DNA from: Cyanobacteria bacterium OH_PDB_230
GTDB taxonomy: Bacteria > Cyanobacteriota > Vampirovibrionia > Gastranaerophilales > Gastranaerophilaceae
Direction: 5' to 3'
NCBI GenBank assembly: GCA_023421795.1
Contig: JAEZSO010000002.1
Span: 1,116,001-1,180,000, forward strand
DNA length: 64,000 bases
A program made the position numbers and the translations under genes. The notes below the pieces were generated by a model. It had not been told where the DNA came from and made no database searches. It worked only from the letters and a program-made list of their open reading frames with translations. The first letter of the stretch is position 1. The number at the start of each line of letters is the position of its first letter. This document shows positions 26,700 to 34,739 of this stretch, one piece after another.

Positions 26700-27527
26700 T
26701 TATTCTCCAATTATTAATTTTTCTGTGTTTATATTATATCTAATCATTAGTTTTCTGATTAAATCCTTTACCCAATTTTCTGTGTATGGCGATGGGCGTA
26801 CTTCTTCAATAACGTCATCTAAAACAATCCCTAAATTATCCCCAAACGTATCATACATATAGTTACTTTCTGGTACATTTAAGTAGGTCAATAACCTGAA
26901 TTCACATTCCGTTCTGAATGAATGTCTTTTACAAAAACTAAATGGCTCAAAGTATTCTGCGATTTTCTGACTGAATTCGTGAGGTATAACCATTTTATTA
27001 TTTAAGTAATGTCTGTATTCTCCAATCAAATTATATAATTCAGGGAGGTTCATTATGGGTTTGTTGTTGTAATCTAAATATTTAATTTTGTATGATTTGA
27101 TTATTCTATTAGGTTGAAGCTTATGTAGAGACTCAGTTAATTTTTTCACATTAGTTTTTATAGCTAAACCAGAGTCTTTTGAATAAATTTTCCACATTGC
27201 AGATGACTCATGTTTGTTAATATACCAAGATGAAATACCTACATTTAAACGGAAGTGTTTTATAAATTCATTAACATCATTTAAAACAGCATTGTAATCA
27301 ATTTGTTCTTTTTTGGTTTCCTTATTATGAGCTATTATTTCATTTGTGAGATTTTTAAGGTCAGCATTCGTGCAATATCCTTCATATATATCTTCTTTTG
27401 CCGCAATTCTATTTAATTGTGTAAAGTGTATGCTTCTTGTTTCAAGCATAGATATAAATTTTGTTATATCCATATATCGCCATAAAATAGTATCTTCTGG
27501 TCTCCTTTTTTTTCTGTGCTTATACAT
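26700..27527 (-). CDS. DUF2971-type protein
   Basis: 275 residues. ILWRYMDITKFISMLETRSIHFTQLN followed by AAKEDIYEG is the DUF2971 opening. GISSWYINKHESSAMWKIYSKDSGLAIKT is its central conserved block, and KRHSFRTECEFRLL its C-terminal block. DUF2971 proteins have no proven function; they are typical accessory genes, often near phage or defence genes. It lies inside the possible tRNA-Arg islet (25623-27803). No mobile-element gene is adjacent. Confidence 0.75.
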   Translation of the reverse strand: MYKHRKKRRPEDTILWRYMDITKFISMLETRSIHFTQLNRIAAKEDIYEGYCTNADLKNLTNEIIAHNKETKKEQIDYNAVLNDVNEFIKHFRLNVGISSWYINKHESSAMWKIYSKDSGLAIKTNVKKLTESLHKLQPNRIIKSYKIKYLDYNNKPIMNLPELYNLIGEYRHYLNNKMVIPHEFSQKIAEYFEPFSFCKRHSFRTECEFRLLTYLNVPESNYMYDTFGDNLGIVLDDVIEEVRPSPYTENWVKDLIRKLMIRYNINTEKLIIGE

Positions 27528-27641
27528 ATTATTACTCGTCTCTTTTTTTACCTTGTAAATTTCCGGTTAGTGGTCTTGTTAGTGATATAGCATAAAAAAT
27601 AGGATCTTGGCAACATAGCCTAAACCCTTTATTTATTATTG

Positions 27642-27660
27642 GCGCGCCTGGAGAGATTCG
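27642..27660 (-). repeat. tRNA-Arg 3'-end fragment (putative attachment-site copy)
   Basis: CGCGCCTGGAGAGATTCG (27643-27660) is identical to the 3' end of the intact tRNA-Arg gene (27786-27803), 143 bases away. Sequence then diverges completely. Such duplicates of a tRNA 3' end are the classic footprint of integration by a tyrosine recombinase. Confidence 0.7.
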
Positions 27661-27785
27661 CACGACAAACAAGCACAAGTGAAGCGGTGCGTAGATTGAC
27701 GGGTCGGGAATGTAGATTTTGTTTGCGAAGAATGAGCAAAAAATCAAAATCACATGCGCGGAACTGCCGATATAAATCTAAAAAA
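27661..27785. other. Short segment between two tRNA-Arg 3' ends
   Basis: 125 bases of less AT-rich sequence than the flanks, framed by identical 18-bp tRNA ends. The only open frames are spurious antisense readings of the tRNA (for example one ending RDSNSRPFGS). It may be the scar of a deleted element. Confidence 0.35.
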
Positions 27786-27859
27786 CGCGCCTGGAGAGAT
27801 TCGAACTCCCGACCTTTTGGTTCGTAGCCAAACACTCTATCCAACTGAGCTACAGGCGC
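27786..27859 (-). tRNA. tRNA-Arg (anticodon ACG)
   Basis: Reads on the minus strand with acceptor GCGCCTG/CAGGCGC, D-arm GCTCAGTTGGATAGAGT, anticodon arm TTTGG-CTACGAA-CCAAA with anticodon ACG, T-arm GGGAG-TTCGAAT-CTCTC and discriminator G. The total is 74 nt without an encoded CCA. The 3' side is followed by TTTTT. ACG implies A34-to-inosine editing by TadA. Confidence 0.96.
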
Positions 27860-27951
27860 TTAATGTTTTATTTAATTGTCAATTGCTTTCGCTCTTTGGA
27901 TAGAGTTTAATCTATATTTGTTTTATTTTTACTTTGTAAAAAGTAAAACGG

Positions 27952-27973
27952 CCAACTGAGCTACAGGCGCTTA
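27952..27973 (-). repeat. tRNA-Arg 5'-half fragment
   Basis: 22 bases here are identical to 27841-27862, covering the D-loop, the 5' acceptor strand and three flanking bases of the intact tRNA-Arg (core CCAACTGAGCTACAGGCGC). Upstream the sequence is unrelated. It is a second tRNA relic on the other side of the gene, and is not explained by ordinary 3'-end integration. Confidence 0.7.
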
Positions 27974-28076
27974 TATATATTAATATTATTATAATATCTT
28001 ATAAATATAGTTAATCAATACTTTATTCTTTTTAAAGCTATATTTATTATTAAGTCTCAATTCTGTACAAAAAGGC

Positions 28077-28137
28077 AAAAAAATAGCTGCTTTTGCAGCT
28101 AATACTTAATAATCTTGGGAGGAGATTTGGGGATTTG
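28077..28137 (-). ncRNA. Candidate small RNA with C-rich loop and terminator
   Basis: On the minus strand a first hairpin AATCT-CCTCCCA-AGATT (28127-28111) exposes a C-rich loop complementary to Shine-Dalgarno sequences. A second hairpin TAGCTGC-AAAA-GCAGCTA (28101-28084) is followed by seven T (28083-28077), a canonical terminator. No gene on the minus strand lies upstream for it to terminate. A -10-like TATTAT lies just upstream (about 28150). The length of about 60 nt and the layout resemble SD-targeting sRNAs such as Yfr1 or RsaE, but there is no sequence homology that I can claim. Confidence 0.5.
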
Positions 28138-28289
28138 TTACATCTATAATAATTCACCTGAAAAAAAAAGTTTACTATTTTGATTAAAATATTAATAAAA
28201 ATTTACAAATTATTGATATTAATTTTATTTTTGTTTATTTTAGGTGGATTTTTTTATTTGTTTTAAATAAAATATTAGTTGAGGACATT
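28138..28289. other. AT-rich leader before the GT2 gene
   Basis: Very AT-rich with no gene. It contains the possible minus-strand promoter of the candidate sRNA at its left end and a ribosome site (GAGG) for the gene at 28290 at its right end. Nothing else is seen. Confidence 0.3.
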
Positions 28290-29861
28290 ATGATAGATAT
28301 TTTTATAAACAGTTTGATTTTGATTTTTCTTTATATAATTGCGTTTGCGTTGTGTTTCGCGCTTGTAGTCTTTATGAGCTCTAAAAAAAGAAGCTTGGAC
28401 ATAAAACAAAAGTACATGACAAATGCCTACAATAATAATCTTGTTGTAATAATTTATGCGCAAAATAATGAGAAAACTGTTGTCCCACTGTTAGAACAGT
28501 TGAATAAACAAAATTATCCGAAATCGAATTATCAAGTACATATTATTTTAGACAATTGCACGGACAATTCAGCGAACATGCTCGAATTCGTCGGCGGGGC
28601 AAAGTTATGGAGGCTTACTGAAGGTGCTCCGGTAGGGAAAGATGAGTCTATTTCATGGCTGTTAGAAAGATTAATATCTTTCCAAAACGTTAATGCATTT
28701 GTGTTTTTGAACGCAAATCGAATTGTGGATGTAAACTTCTTATCTTCAGTAAATTCTGCGCTTTTCTCCAATGACGTTGTAGTTGGTGCAACAAATGTAA
28801 TTTCTGATGAAGATACTTTTAAGTTCAAAATGCTTGATACCATTAATAAATATAGAAACGCAATTATAAAAACAGGACGCTCCGTTCTCGGTTTGGTTAC
28901 CAGAATTGACTCGGATGTTCTTGCAATGAAGCAGGAAGTTCTTGAAAAAATAAAATGTGTGGACTTTAAAGATACAAATAGTGAGCTTAAATATACTATT
29001 TTGTTGGCCAGAAATAACTACATATCCGCTTTTTCCCCATATGTAAAAACTTGGGCAGATGTGAATGATTTTAATTTTAAAAAACCGGATGTTTCATATA
29101 AACTGTCATTGTTTAGACATTGCGTGCCATTGATGTTTAGCTCAAATTGGAAGTTTTCAGAGTTTATAATTTCTATGCTTTCACCAAATGTTCTAGTATT
29201 GCTCTTTTTATATGCGCTGATCGCAATATTTTCATTTAACTATGTGTTTTTATTTGAACCATACTTTATAATCGCTGTAGGAGCGTTATTAATTGGAACA
29301 TTTGTTGCTTCAGCTTTTATACTAAATGCAGGTGCCGTTTCATTGAAATATCTTGCCGCATTCCCTTTTTATTCTCTCTATGACAGGTATTTGAGAAAAA
29401 CTTTTATTGGCAGATTGTTTAAAATCGGCTCAAAAGGTTCGGATGATGAGAGCAACATAGAAAAAGCTACCATTGAGGTTGAGGTTACGGATGGCAAGAA
29501 TAATCTGCCATGTAAATTAGATCTTATTTCAGAGGATGGTCTTGTTAAAGTCATTTTTAGGTTTAAAAAGAAAAAATATGTAACCGATTCATATATAAGA
29601 ATGTGTGATGCAATCAAAAATATTACTGAAAAGTTGTATGATCACGGCTTTAGAATAAAAATTTGCCAAACATGTGCATACTTTTCTGCAAAAATAGATG
29701 GTACTACAAATATGCTTAAAGGCTATTGCAACAAGCAAGTAGTTGCTGATGAACTATCTTTGCCGGAAGAGAAACTTCTTTGGAACGCATGTGAATATTA
29801 CTTGCCTGAAGACGTAAATAAAGTTATTGATATATCCAGTTTTAAGAAAAAATCAGAATAA
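28290..29861 (+). CDS. Membrane GT2-fold protein with altered catalytic motifs
   Basis: 523 residues. An N-terminal TM segment (IFINSLILIFLYIIAFALCF) is followed by a GT2-type nucleotide-sugar domain (VVIIYAQNNEKT and HIILDNCTDNSA), then two C-terminal TM segments (about 295-355). The DxD position reads LNANRIVD and the expected Q-x-x-R-W is replaced by LSLFRHC, so catalysis may be lost or changed. The last 120 residues form an extra domain with CQTCAYF, GYC and ACEYY, a possible metal site. It is likely a membrane protein of cell-envelope polysaccharide synthesis or a regulator of it. Confidence 0.8.
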   Translation: MIDIFINSLILIFLYIIAFALCFALVVFMSSKKRSLDIKQKYMTNAYNNNLVVIIYAQNNEKTVVPLLEQLNKQNYPKSNYQVHIILDNCTDNSANMLEFVGGAKLWRLTEGAPVGKDESISWLLERLISFQNVNAFVFLNANRIVDVNFLSSVNSALFSNDVVVGATNVISDEDTFKFKMLDTINKYRNAIIKTGRSVLGLVTRIDSDVLAMKQEVLEKIKCVDFKDTNSELKYTILLARNNYISAFSPYVKTWADVNDFNFKKPDVSYKLSLFRHCVPLMFSSNWKFSEFIISMLSPNVLVLLFLYALIAIFSFNYVFLFEPYFIIAVGALLIGTFVASAFILNAGAVSLKYLAAFPFYSLYDRYLRKTFIGRLFKIGSKGSDDESNIEKATIEVEVTDGKNNLPCKLDLISEDGLVKVIFRFKKKKYVTDSYIRMCDAIKNITEKLYDHGFRIKICQTCAYFSAKIDGTTNMLKGYCNKQVVADELSLPEEKLLWNACEYYLPEDVNKVIDISSFKKKSE

Positions 29862-30083
29862 TTTTCTTATTGATATTTAAAATAATTTTCTTAAATAATA
29901 TATAATCCTGATTATTTTATATATAGTATATATACGTGCGGATTGATTTAAAACCCCTAAAAGCCCTTATTATGCAATATTAGAGCCTTGGTGTAAACAA
30001 ATGTAACGATATATACAAAATATGAAATCAGTATATAAAAAATGTTTTTATATAAGTGTGGTAAAAAGTAAAGGTTTAGAATT

Positions 30084-30806
30084 ATGGGTTTAGCATCATC
30101 TCAAGCAAGATTACTACTTCTAACAGCTAGAAAAAGCGATTTAGAGTACAGATCTCAAATGATTTCACAAAGAAAAATTATGTTAGCAATGGAAACAGAA
30201 ACTCTAGCTACTGACTACACAAGATCTATGTCAAACAGAGTTATGAATCTAGTTTTCCAAAATGATCCTAACAGCACAAACGTATTAAAACAAACACTTA
30301 CATACGGTGCATTGATTTCTTACAATACACTTAACCCTTGCATCGTTACTGACTCAGAAGGAAACATGATTGTTCCTAGTGCAGATCCAAAAACTTGGCC
30401 TGCTGGATGCGCAGCATCTTCTGACGGTAAATCAGTTACTTTCAAAGGACAAACTTACAAACTTAACGTTCTTGAAGACGTATCAAATGCATATGCATTC
30501 CAAAGCGCATTAAGAGAAGGTGGATTGATTATCCAACAATTCGATTCTTCTACTTCTAAAATGCAAAACAAACCATTAAGCGCTATGTCTGACATTCAAG
30601 ATGACTTATACAAAGATGACGATGCAGCTGCACAAGCTTTATACGAATCAAAATCTCTAGTTATCCAAAACCAAGATAAAATGTTAGATTTAGAATTAAA
30701 GCAAATCGAAACTCAACACAAAGCGATAGAAACAGAATATGATTCAGTTAAAAAAGTTATCGACAAAAACATTGAAGTTTCTTACAAAATATTCGCTAAC
30801 GGCTAA
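30084..30806 (+). CDS. MGLASSQARLL-type protein with helical ends and variable middle
   Basis: 240 residues. A long N-terminal helix (MGLASSQARLLLLTARKSD through METETLATDYTRSM) and a long C-terminal helix (DLELKQIETQHKAIETEYDS to the end) flank a central beta-rich part (about 70-150) with two Cys. This terminal-helix layout resembles flagellin or other self-assembling export substrates, but no homology is visible. There is no Sec signal. The gene has its own terminator and codon use that looks tuned for expression. I recall similar N-termini in uncultured gut relatives of Cyanobacteria, function unknown. Confidence 0.75.
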   Translation: MGLASSQARLLLLTARKSDLEYRSQMISQRKIMLAMETETLATDYTRSMSNRVMNLVFQNDPNSTNVLKQTLTYGALISYNTLNPCIVTDSEGNMIVPSADPKTWPAGCAASSDGKSVTFKGQTYKLNVLEDVSNAYAFQSALREGGLIIQQFDSSTSKMQNKPLSAMSDIQDDLYKDDDAAAQALYESKSLVIQNQDKMLDLELKQIETQHKAIETEYDSVKKVIDKNIEVSYKIFANG

Positions 30807-30857
30807 TACATCAACTGAGACACTAAACCCTAAACAAAACCAAACCATAAATCATAT

Positions 30858-30885
30858 AAAAGCAGTTCTAGTAACTGCTTTTTTT
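30858..30885 (+). terminator. Rho-independent terminator
   Basis: AAAAGCAGTT (30858-30867) pairs with AACTGCTTTT (30873-30882), followed by T residues. Confidence 0.92.
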
Positions 30886-30993
30886 ATTGTATTAATGTAA
30901 AGAAATATTTCAATATATAATTAAATAAATTATCAATAAGGAAATAAAAATAAATTAGGTGTTTTTATAATTATATAAGAACAAGGGAAAATT

Positions 30994-32775
30994 ATGATTC
31001 AAGGTACTCCTAATTCAGCATATATAAACTATAAAGTTCCGTCAGGAGCCATTCTGGATCCTGAAAAACAGGTTGTATTAAAAGATTCATTAATCCAAAC
31101 AAAAGATACTTTAACAAAGTCTACGGATAATAACCCTGCCGTAAAAGCAGCTCAAGACACTTCAAATGATCCAAAAGTATTAGCAGGGGCTGTAGGTATC
31201 TGGGGTCTTTTACAGTTGATAGTAAAACCTATAAATAAAGCTATTTCCGGTACATATGAAGATAGCTTACTTGGAAAGATTGGAAAGTTCGGAGATAAAA
31301 TATCAGATGCTTTGCATCTGGAATCAGTAACTAAACATACAAACGGAATAACGTCTAAAATAAAAGACAGCAGAATCTTTAAATATTTCCGTGCTCCTTA
31401 TAAAACAGCATCAAAAAATTCATTTGCTGCATCTATGGCAAATGGAACGATTCAAGAATTGGCTAGTGATGCAAAAAGCGTTATCGAGGCTTGTAAGAAG
31501 CAAGCCCCTGAACTCTTCGCTAAATTCGGTTCTGAGATGGACAATTTATTGCTAGACCCAATGAAAAATGCTACTAAAATTGCAGATCTGTTAAGGAAAG
31601 CAGGTCCTGATGATTTAATACAATTCGGTGGTAAGGTTAAACTTCCATTTATTAAAGAGTTTCCTATTCCAGGGTTCCAGAGAACAGTACGTTATAGTGA
31701 ATTAGCAAATAAATTAACTACGATAACAAAAACAGGTGCCAAAACCGGTTTAGGCAAAAATATGTCAAAAGGTTTCTTAAGAACAATGGAAGGTTTGACA
31801 AACGGAATGGCCGGCGGTGCAGGTGCAATGTTGATTCAAGCGTTTTGTTTTGCGCAAGCGACAAAAGCAGCTATAAATGCTCCAAAGGGTGAAAAACTAA
31901 GTACCTTTATGGAAAATGTATTCCAAGATTTAGGATATTATTTAGTCGGCGCTTCAAGTATCAATTTGATGCACAGAGCCGCTGGAAACAAATATAGAGG
32001 CATGTCGAAGGCAGCTGTTAATGAATATAAAAATATTCTAAAACAAGCAAATGAAGACATTTTAAAAGGAACTGAAGTCAATGTAAAACTAGTCAAAAAA
32101 CAGTTAAAAGACCTTTTAAAAGGTAAAGATGTGACGGATGTTGGAAAAACATTTGCTGGCGAATTCAAACTTAATTTCCTAGAAAAACCTTTGAAATGGG
32201 CAGGAAAATTGTTGGGCTCAGGATTGGATAAACTTGAACCTGTTATCAAATCAACTGATAAAGCACCTGTTAAAATGCTTAAAAAATTAGGAAGTAAACT
32301 AAAGGGCTTCCCAGGTGGTTTAGGCAGATTCGCGTTGTCTATGTTTGTGATAACTCCGTTTTTAGTAAAACCAGTTGTTAAGCTATCGCATCTTATCTTT
32401 GGAAGACCTACAAAATCTGTGTTGGACAAAGAACCTGATACAAAAGCAAATGATGTGACAGCAGCACCAAATTCGCAACAACCGAACAGTGCTCCTCAAT
32501 CAGGTTCAACAAATTATTTAGACAAATATACGAATCAACCACAAACTCCTCAGCCGCAAGTTAATTCAGCTGCCCCTATGGCTCCTGTGGCTGAAGATGA
32601 AATAGCCGCTAGAAAAATTAAAAAAGATAATAATGATAACAATGAACCGGTAAGAACTTACGTTCCTTCTTCAGCACCTACTCAGTTTACTGAAACAGGC
32701 GAAGACTATTCAAAAATCAATGATATTATGCATAAAGCAGACGTTATTGAACGTGAAGTTTTAAAAAACATATAA
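30994..32775 (+). CDS. Large lineage-specific membrane-associated protein
   Basis: 593 residues, basic and Lys-rich. Hydrophobic segments are near 62-80 (VLAGAVGIWGLLQLIV), 270-290 (GMAGGAGAMLIQAFCFA), 308-325 (DLGYYLVGASSINLM) and 445-465 (FALSMFVITPFLVKPVV). Residues about 480-570 are Pro/Gln/Asn-rich and disordered, and a short C-terminal helix ends it. No signal peptide and no recognised domain. Ribosome site CAAGGGAAA precedes the ATG. The composition recalls the N-terminal extension of the GT5 protein at 34740. Confidence 0.75.
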   Translation: MIQGTPNSAYINYKVPSGAILDPEKQVVLKDSLIQTKDTLTKSTDNNPAVKAAQDTSNDPKVLAGAVGIWGLLQLIVKPINKAISGTYEDSLLGKIGKFGDKISDALHLESVTKHTNGITSKIKDSRIFKYFRAPYKTASKNSFAASMANGTIQELASDAKSVIEACKKQAPELFAKFGSEMDNLLLDPMKNATKIADLLRKAGPDDLIQFGGKVKLPFIKEFPIPGFQRTVRYSELANKLTTITKTGAKTGLGKNMSKGFLRTMEGLTNGMAGGAGAMLIQAFCFAQATKAAINAPKGEKLSTFMENVFQDLGYYLVGASSINLMHRAAGNKYRGMSKAAVNEYKNILKQANEDILKGTEVNVKLVKKQLKDLLKGKDVTDVGKTFAGEFKLNFLEKPLKWAGKLLGSGLDKLEPVIKSTDKAPVKMLKKLGSKLKGFPGGLGRFALSMFVITPFLVKPVVKLSHLIFGRPTKSVLDKEPDTKANDVTAAPNSQQPNSAPQSGSTNYLDKYTNQPQTPQPQVNSAAPMAPVAEDEIAARKIKKDNNDNNEPVRTYVPSSAPTQFTETGEDYSKINDIMHKADVIEREVLKNI

Positions 32776-32814
32776 ATTTTGCTAAAAAACAGGCTGTAAT
32801 GATAGAATGAATAA

Positions 32815-33684
32815 ATGTTTATTCATTACATAGCTCAATATCTTGAATACTTAGAAGTGGAGCGTGGACTTTCTTCTAATACAATTGATGCTTATAGACG
32901 AGATTTGACCTTTTGTACTGATTTTTTTATTGAGAACCAAATAGAAGATTTCTCTTCAATAAAAAGAATGCACATAAATGCGTATATCAAAAAAATGAGA
33001 GATAAGAATTACTCACAAACTTCTATTTCTAGGGTGATAGCATCGATAAGAGGGTGGTTTAACTGGTTATGCAGCAATGAGATTATTAATCATAATCCTA
33101 CATTGAGTATAGAGCAGCCAAAGCTTGCCAAAAAACTTCCAAAAGTACTTTCTATGCAAGAAATCGATAGTATTTTAGAAAACAACCTTACTATCCTAGA
33201 AAAAGCTATATTTGAACTTCTTTATGCTTCAGGCCTCAGGGTTTCTGAATTAGCGGGTTTACAGCTTCAAAATGTGGATTTATCTCTTAATTATGTTCGC
33301 TGCATCGGAAAAGGTTCAAAAGAAAGAGTCGTTCCGATCGGCAAGAAAGCAAATTTGGCTTTAGACAGGTATTTAAAAGAAAGAGAATACATTACAAAAA
33401 AATTTAAACTAAATACAAAAAAGTTTTTTGTATCCGAAAATGGAAAAGAAATAAATCGACAGACTGTTTATTGTATAATTCACTTATTGGGGCAAAAGAT
33501 AAACAAACACATTTCTCCTCATACATTAAGACATTCGTTTGCTACGCACCTGCTTGAAAATGGAGCGGACTTGAGAGTAGTTCAGGAGCTGTTGGGTCAT
33601 TCGGATGTTTCAACAACACAATTATATACACATGTTAGTAAAAAGCGTTTAAAAGAAGTCTATTTTGCTATAAATAACCAGTAG
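32815..33684 (+). CDS. XerC/XerD-type tyrosine recombinase
   Basis: 289 residues, the normal size for Xer. The N-terminal SAM-like DNA-binding domain (YLEYLEVERGLSSNTIDAY) is followed by the catalytic domain with R142 (SGLRVSEL), K in GKGSKERVV, H236-x-x-R239 (SPHTLRHSFATH), H262 (LLGHSDV) and the nucleophile Y271 (TQLYTHV). Xer resolves chromosome dimers at dif. It stands next to metF with a normal housekeeping context, so I read it as the cellular Xer. A distinction between XerC and XerD or XerH is not made. It could act on tRNA-linked elements nearby, but nothing shows that. Confidence 0.92.
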   Translation: MFIHYIAQYLEYLEVERGLSSNTIDAYRRDLTFCTDFFIENQIEDFSSIKRMHINAYIKKMRDKNYSQTSISRVIASIRGWFNWLCSNEIINHNPTLSIEQPKLAKKLPKVLSMQEIDSILENNLTILEKAIFELLYASGLRVSELAGLQLQNVDLSLNYVRCIGKGSKERVVPIGKKANLALDRYLKEREYITKKFKLNTKKFFVSENGKEINRQTVYCIIHLLGQKINKHISPHTLRHSFATHLLENGADLRVVQELLGHSDVSTTQLYTHVSKKRLKEVYFAINNQ

Positions 33685-33692
33685 GAAAAACA

Positions 33693-34583
33693 ATGAGATT
33701 GGAATATATATACTCACAAATTGATATTAATGAAGGGATGTTTTTTGATGGCAAAAAACCGATAATCTCTTTTGAAGTATTTCCTCCTAAAGAAGATGTA
33801 ACAAATAAAAATTTAGCTATTGTAAATGAGATTAGGCAATTAATGCAATTTAATCCCAGGCTTGTCTCGGTAACATACGGCGCCGGAGGTACGACAAAAG
33901 CGAATTCTTTAGAATTGGCAAGGTTGATTAAAAGAGAGCTTAAACTTGATGTAATGCCCCATTTCACTTGCAAAAATTCATCCAAGGAATTTATCGAAAA
34001 TTATTTGTCTGAAATAGAAGAGGAATGTTTTGAAAATGTTTTAGCTTTAAGAGGTGATATTCCTCTAGGTGAGGAGATAACATGCCATGACTTCAAATAT
34101 GCAAATGAATTGGTGGAATTTATAAAGTCTAAGACAAACCTTTCTGTTGGGGTCGCTGGTTATCCCGAAGGGCATTCAGAATCGAGGGACTTAGATTTTG
34201 ATATAGAAAACTTAAAGAAAAAATTTGATGCAGGCGCTAATGCTATATATACCCAGCTTTTTTTTGATAACACTTATTTCTACAATTATTGCGAAAAGGT
34301 TCAGAAAGCAGGAATTAACCTTCCTGTAATCCCTGGTATTCTGCCGATAACAAGTTATAACCAGCTTTCTAAAATGATTTTGTTGTGTGGAGTTGATGTC
34401 CCATCTTCTTTAAGAAGTAAACTTGAAAAATATAAGCATGATTCCAATGCCGTTAAAGAAATTGGTTTGGACTTTGCAATATCTCAAACACAAAAATTAA
34501 TGGATTTTGGAGTGCCCGGCATGCATTTTTATATTTTGAACAAAGCTCTACCAACTTTTGATATTCTTGAAACCCTATTGTAA
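33693..34583 (+). CDS. metF: Methylenetetrahydrofolate reductase
   Basis: FAD-dependent TIM-barrel enzyme that makes 5-methyl-THF for methionine synthesis. ISFEVFPPKE holds the catalytic Glu, VSVTYGAGGTT the FAD region, MPHFTC follows, then LALRGDIP and the substrate-binding PEGHSES. The length of 296 aa is typical for bacterial MetF. It lies eight bases after the recombinase gene. Together with pabBC, pabA and folK it shows an intact folate/C1 pathway. Confidence 0.95.
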   Translation: MRLEYIYSQIDINEGMFFDGKKPIISFEVFPPKEDVTNKNLAIVNEIRQLMQFNPRLVSVTYGAGGTTKANSLELARLIKRELKLDVMPHFTCKNSSKEFIENYLSEIEEECFENVLALRGDIPLGEEITCHDFKYANELVEFIKSKTNLSVGVAGYPEGHSESRDLDFDIENLKKKFDAGANAIYTQLFFDNTYFYNYCEKVQKAGINLPVIPGILPITSYNQLSKMILLCGVDVPSSLRSKLEKYKHDSNAVKEIGLDFAISQTQKLMDFGVPGMHFYILNKALPTFDILETLL

Positions 34584-34739
34584 ATTATTGTAAAATGAAA
34601 ATAATTTCCCAAAAGTCTTGTATTTATTGAGTTTGAGTCTAAGTGTGTCAATATTAGACAGTTAGGCTAGCAATAAAAAATTTCAGCACTTTTGTATAAT
34701 TGAAGAGCATTCTAAAAAAAATAAATAAGGAGTATAAAA

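Noticed and set aside
27639..27827. Open frame on the plus strand ending RDSNSRPFGS
   Set aside because: It is an antisense reading through the tRNA-Arg gene and its 3' fragment, a well-known spurious ORF type, with no ribosome site.
28117..28200. GGGAGGAG on the plus strand as a ribosome site for a tiny peptide
   Set aside because: It is the complement of the C-rich loop in the candidate sRNA. The only TTG frame gives about 19 residues, and the poly-T run is on the minus strand.
32815..33684. Recombinase as the integrase of the tRNA-Arg islet
   Set aside because: It is 5 kb away, has the size and sequence of cellular Xer, and sits with metF. Nothing links it to the islet.
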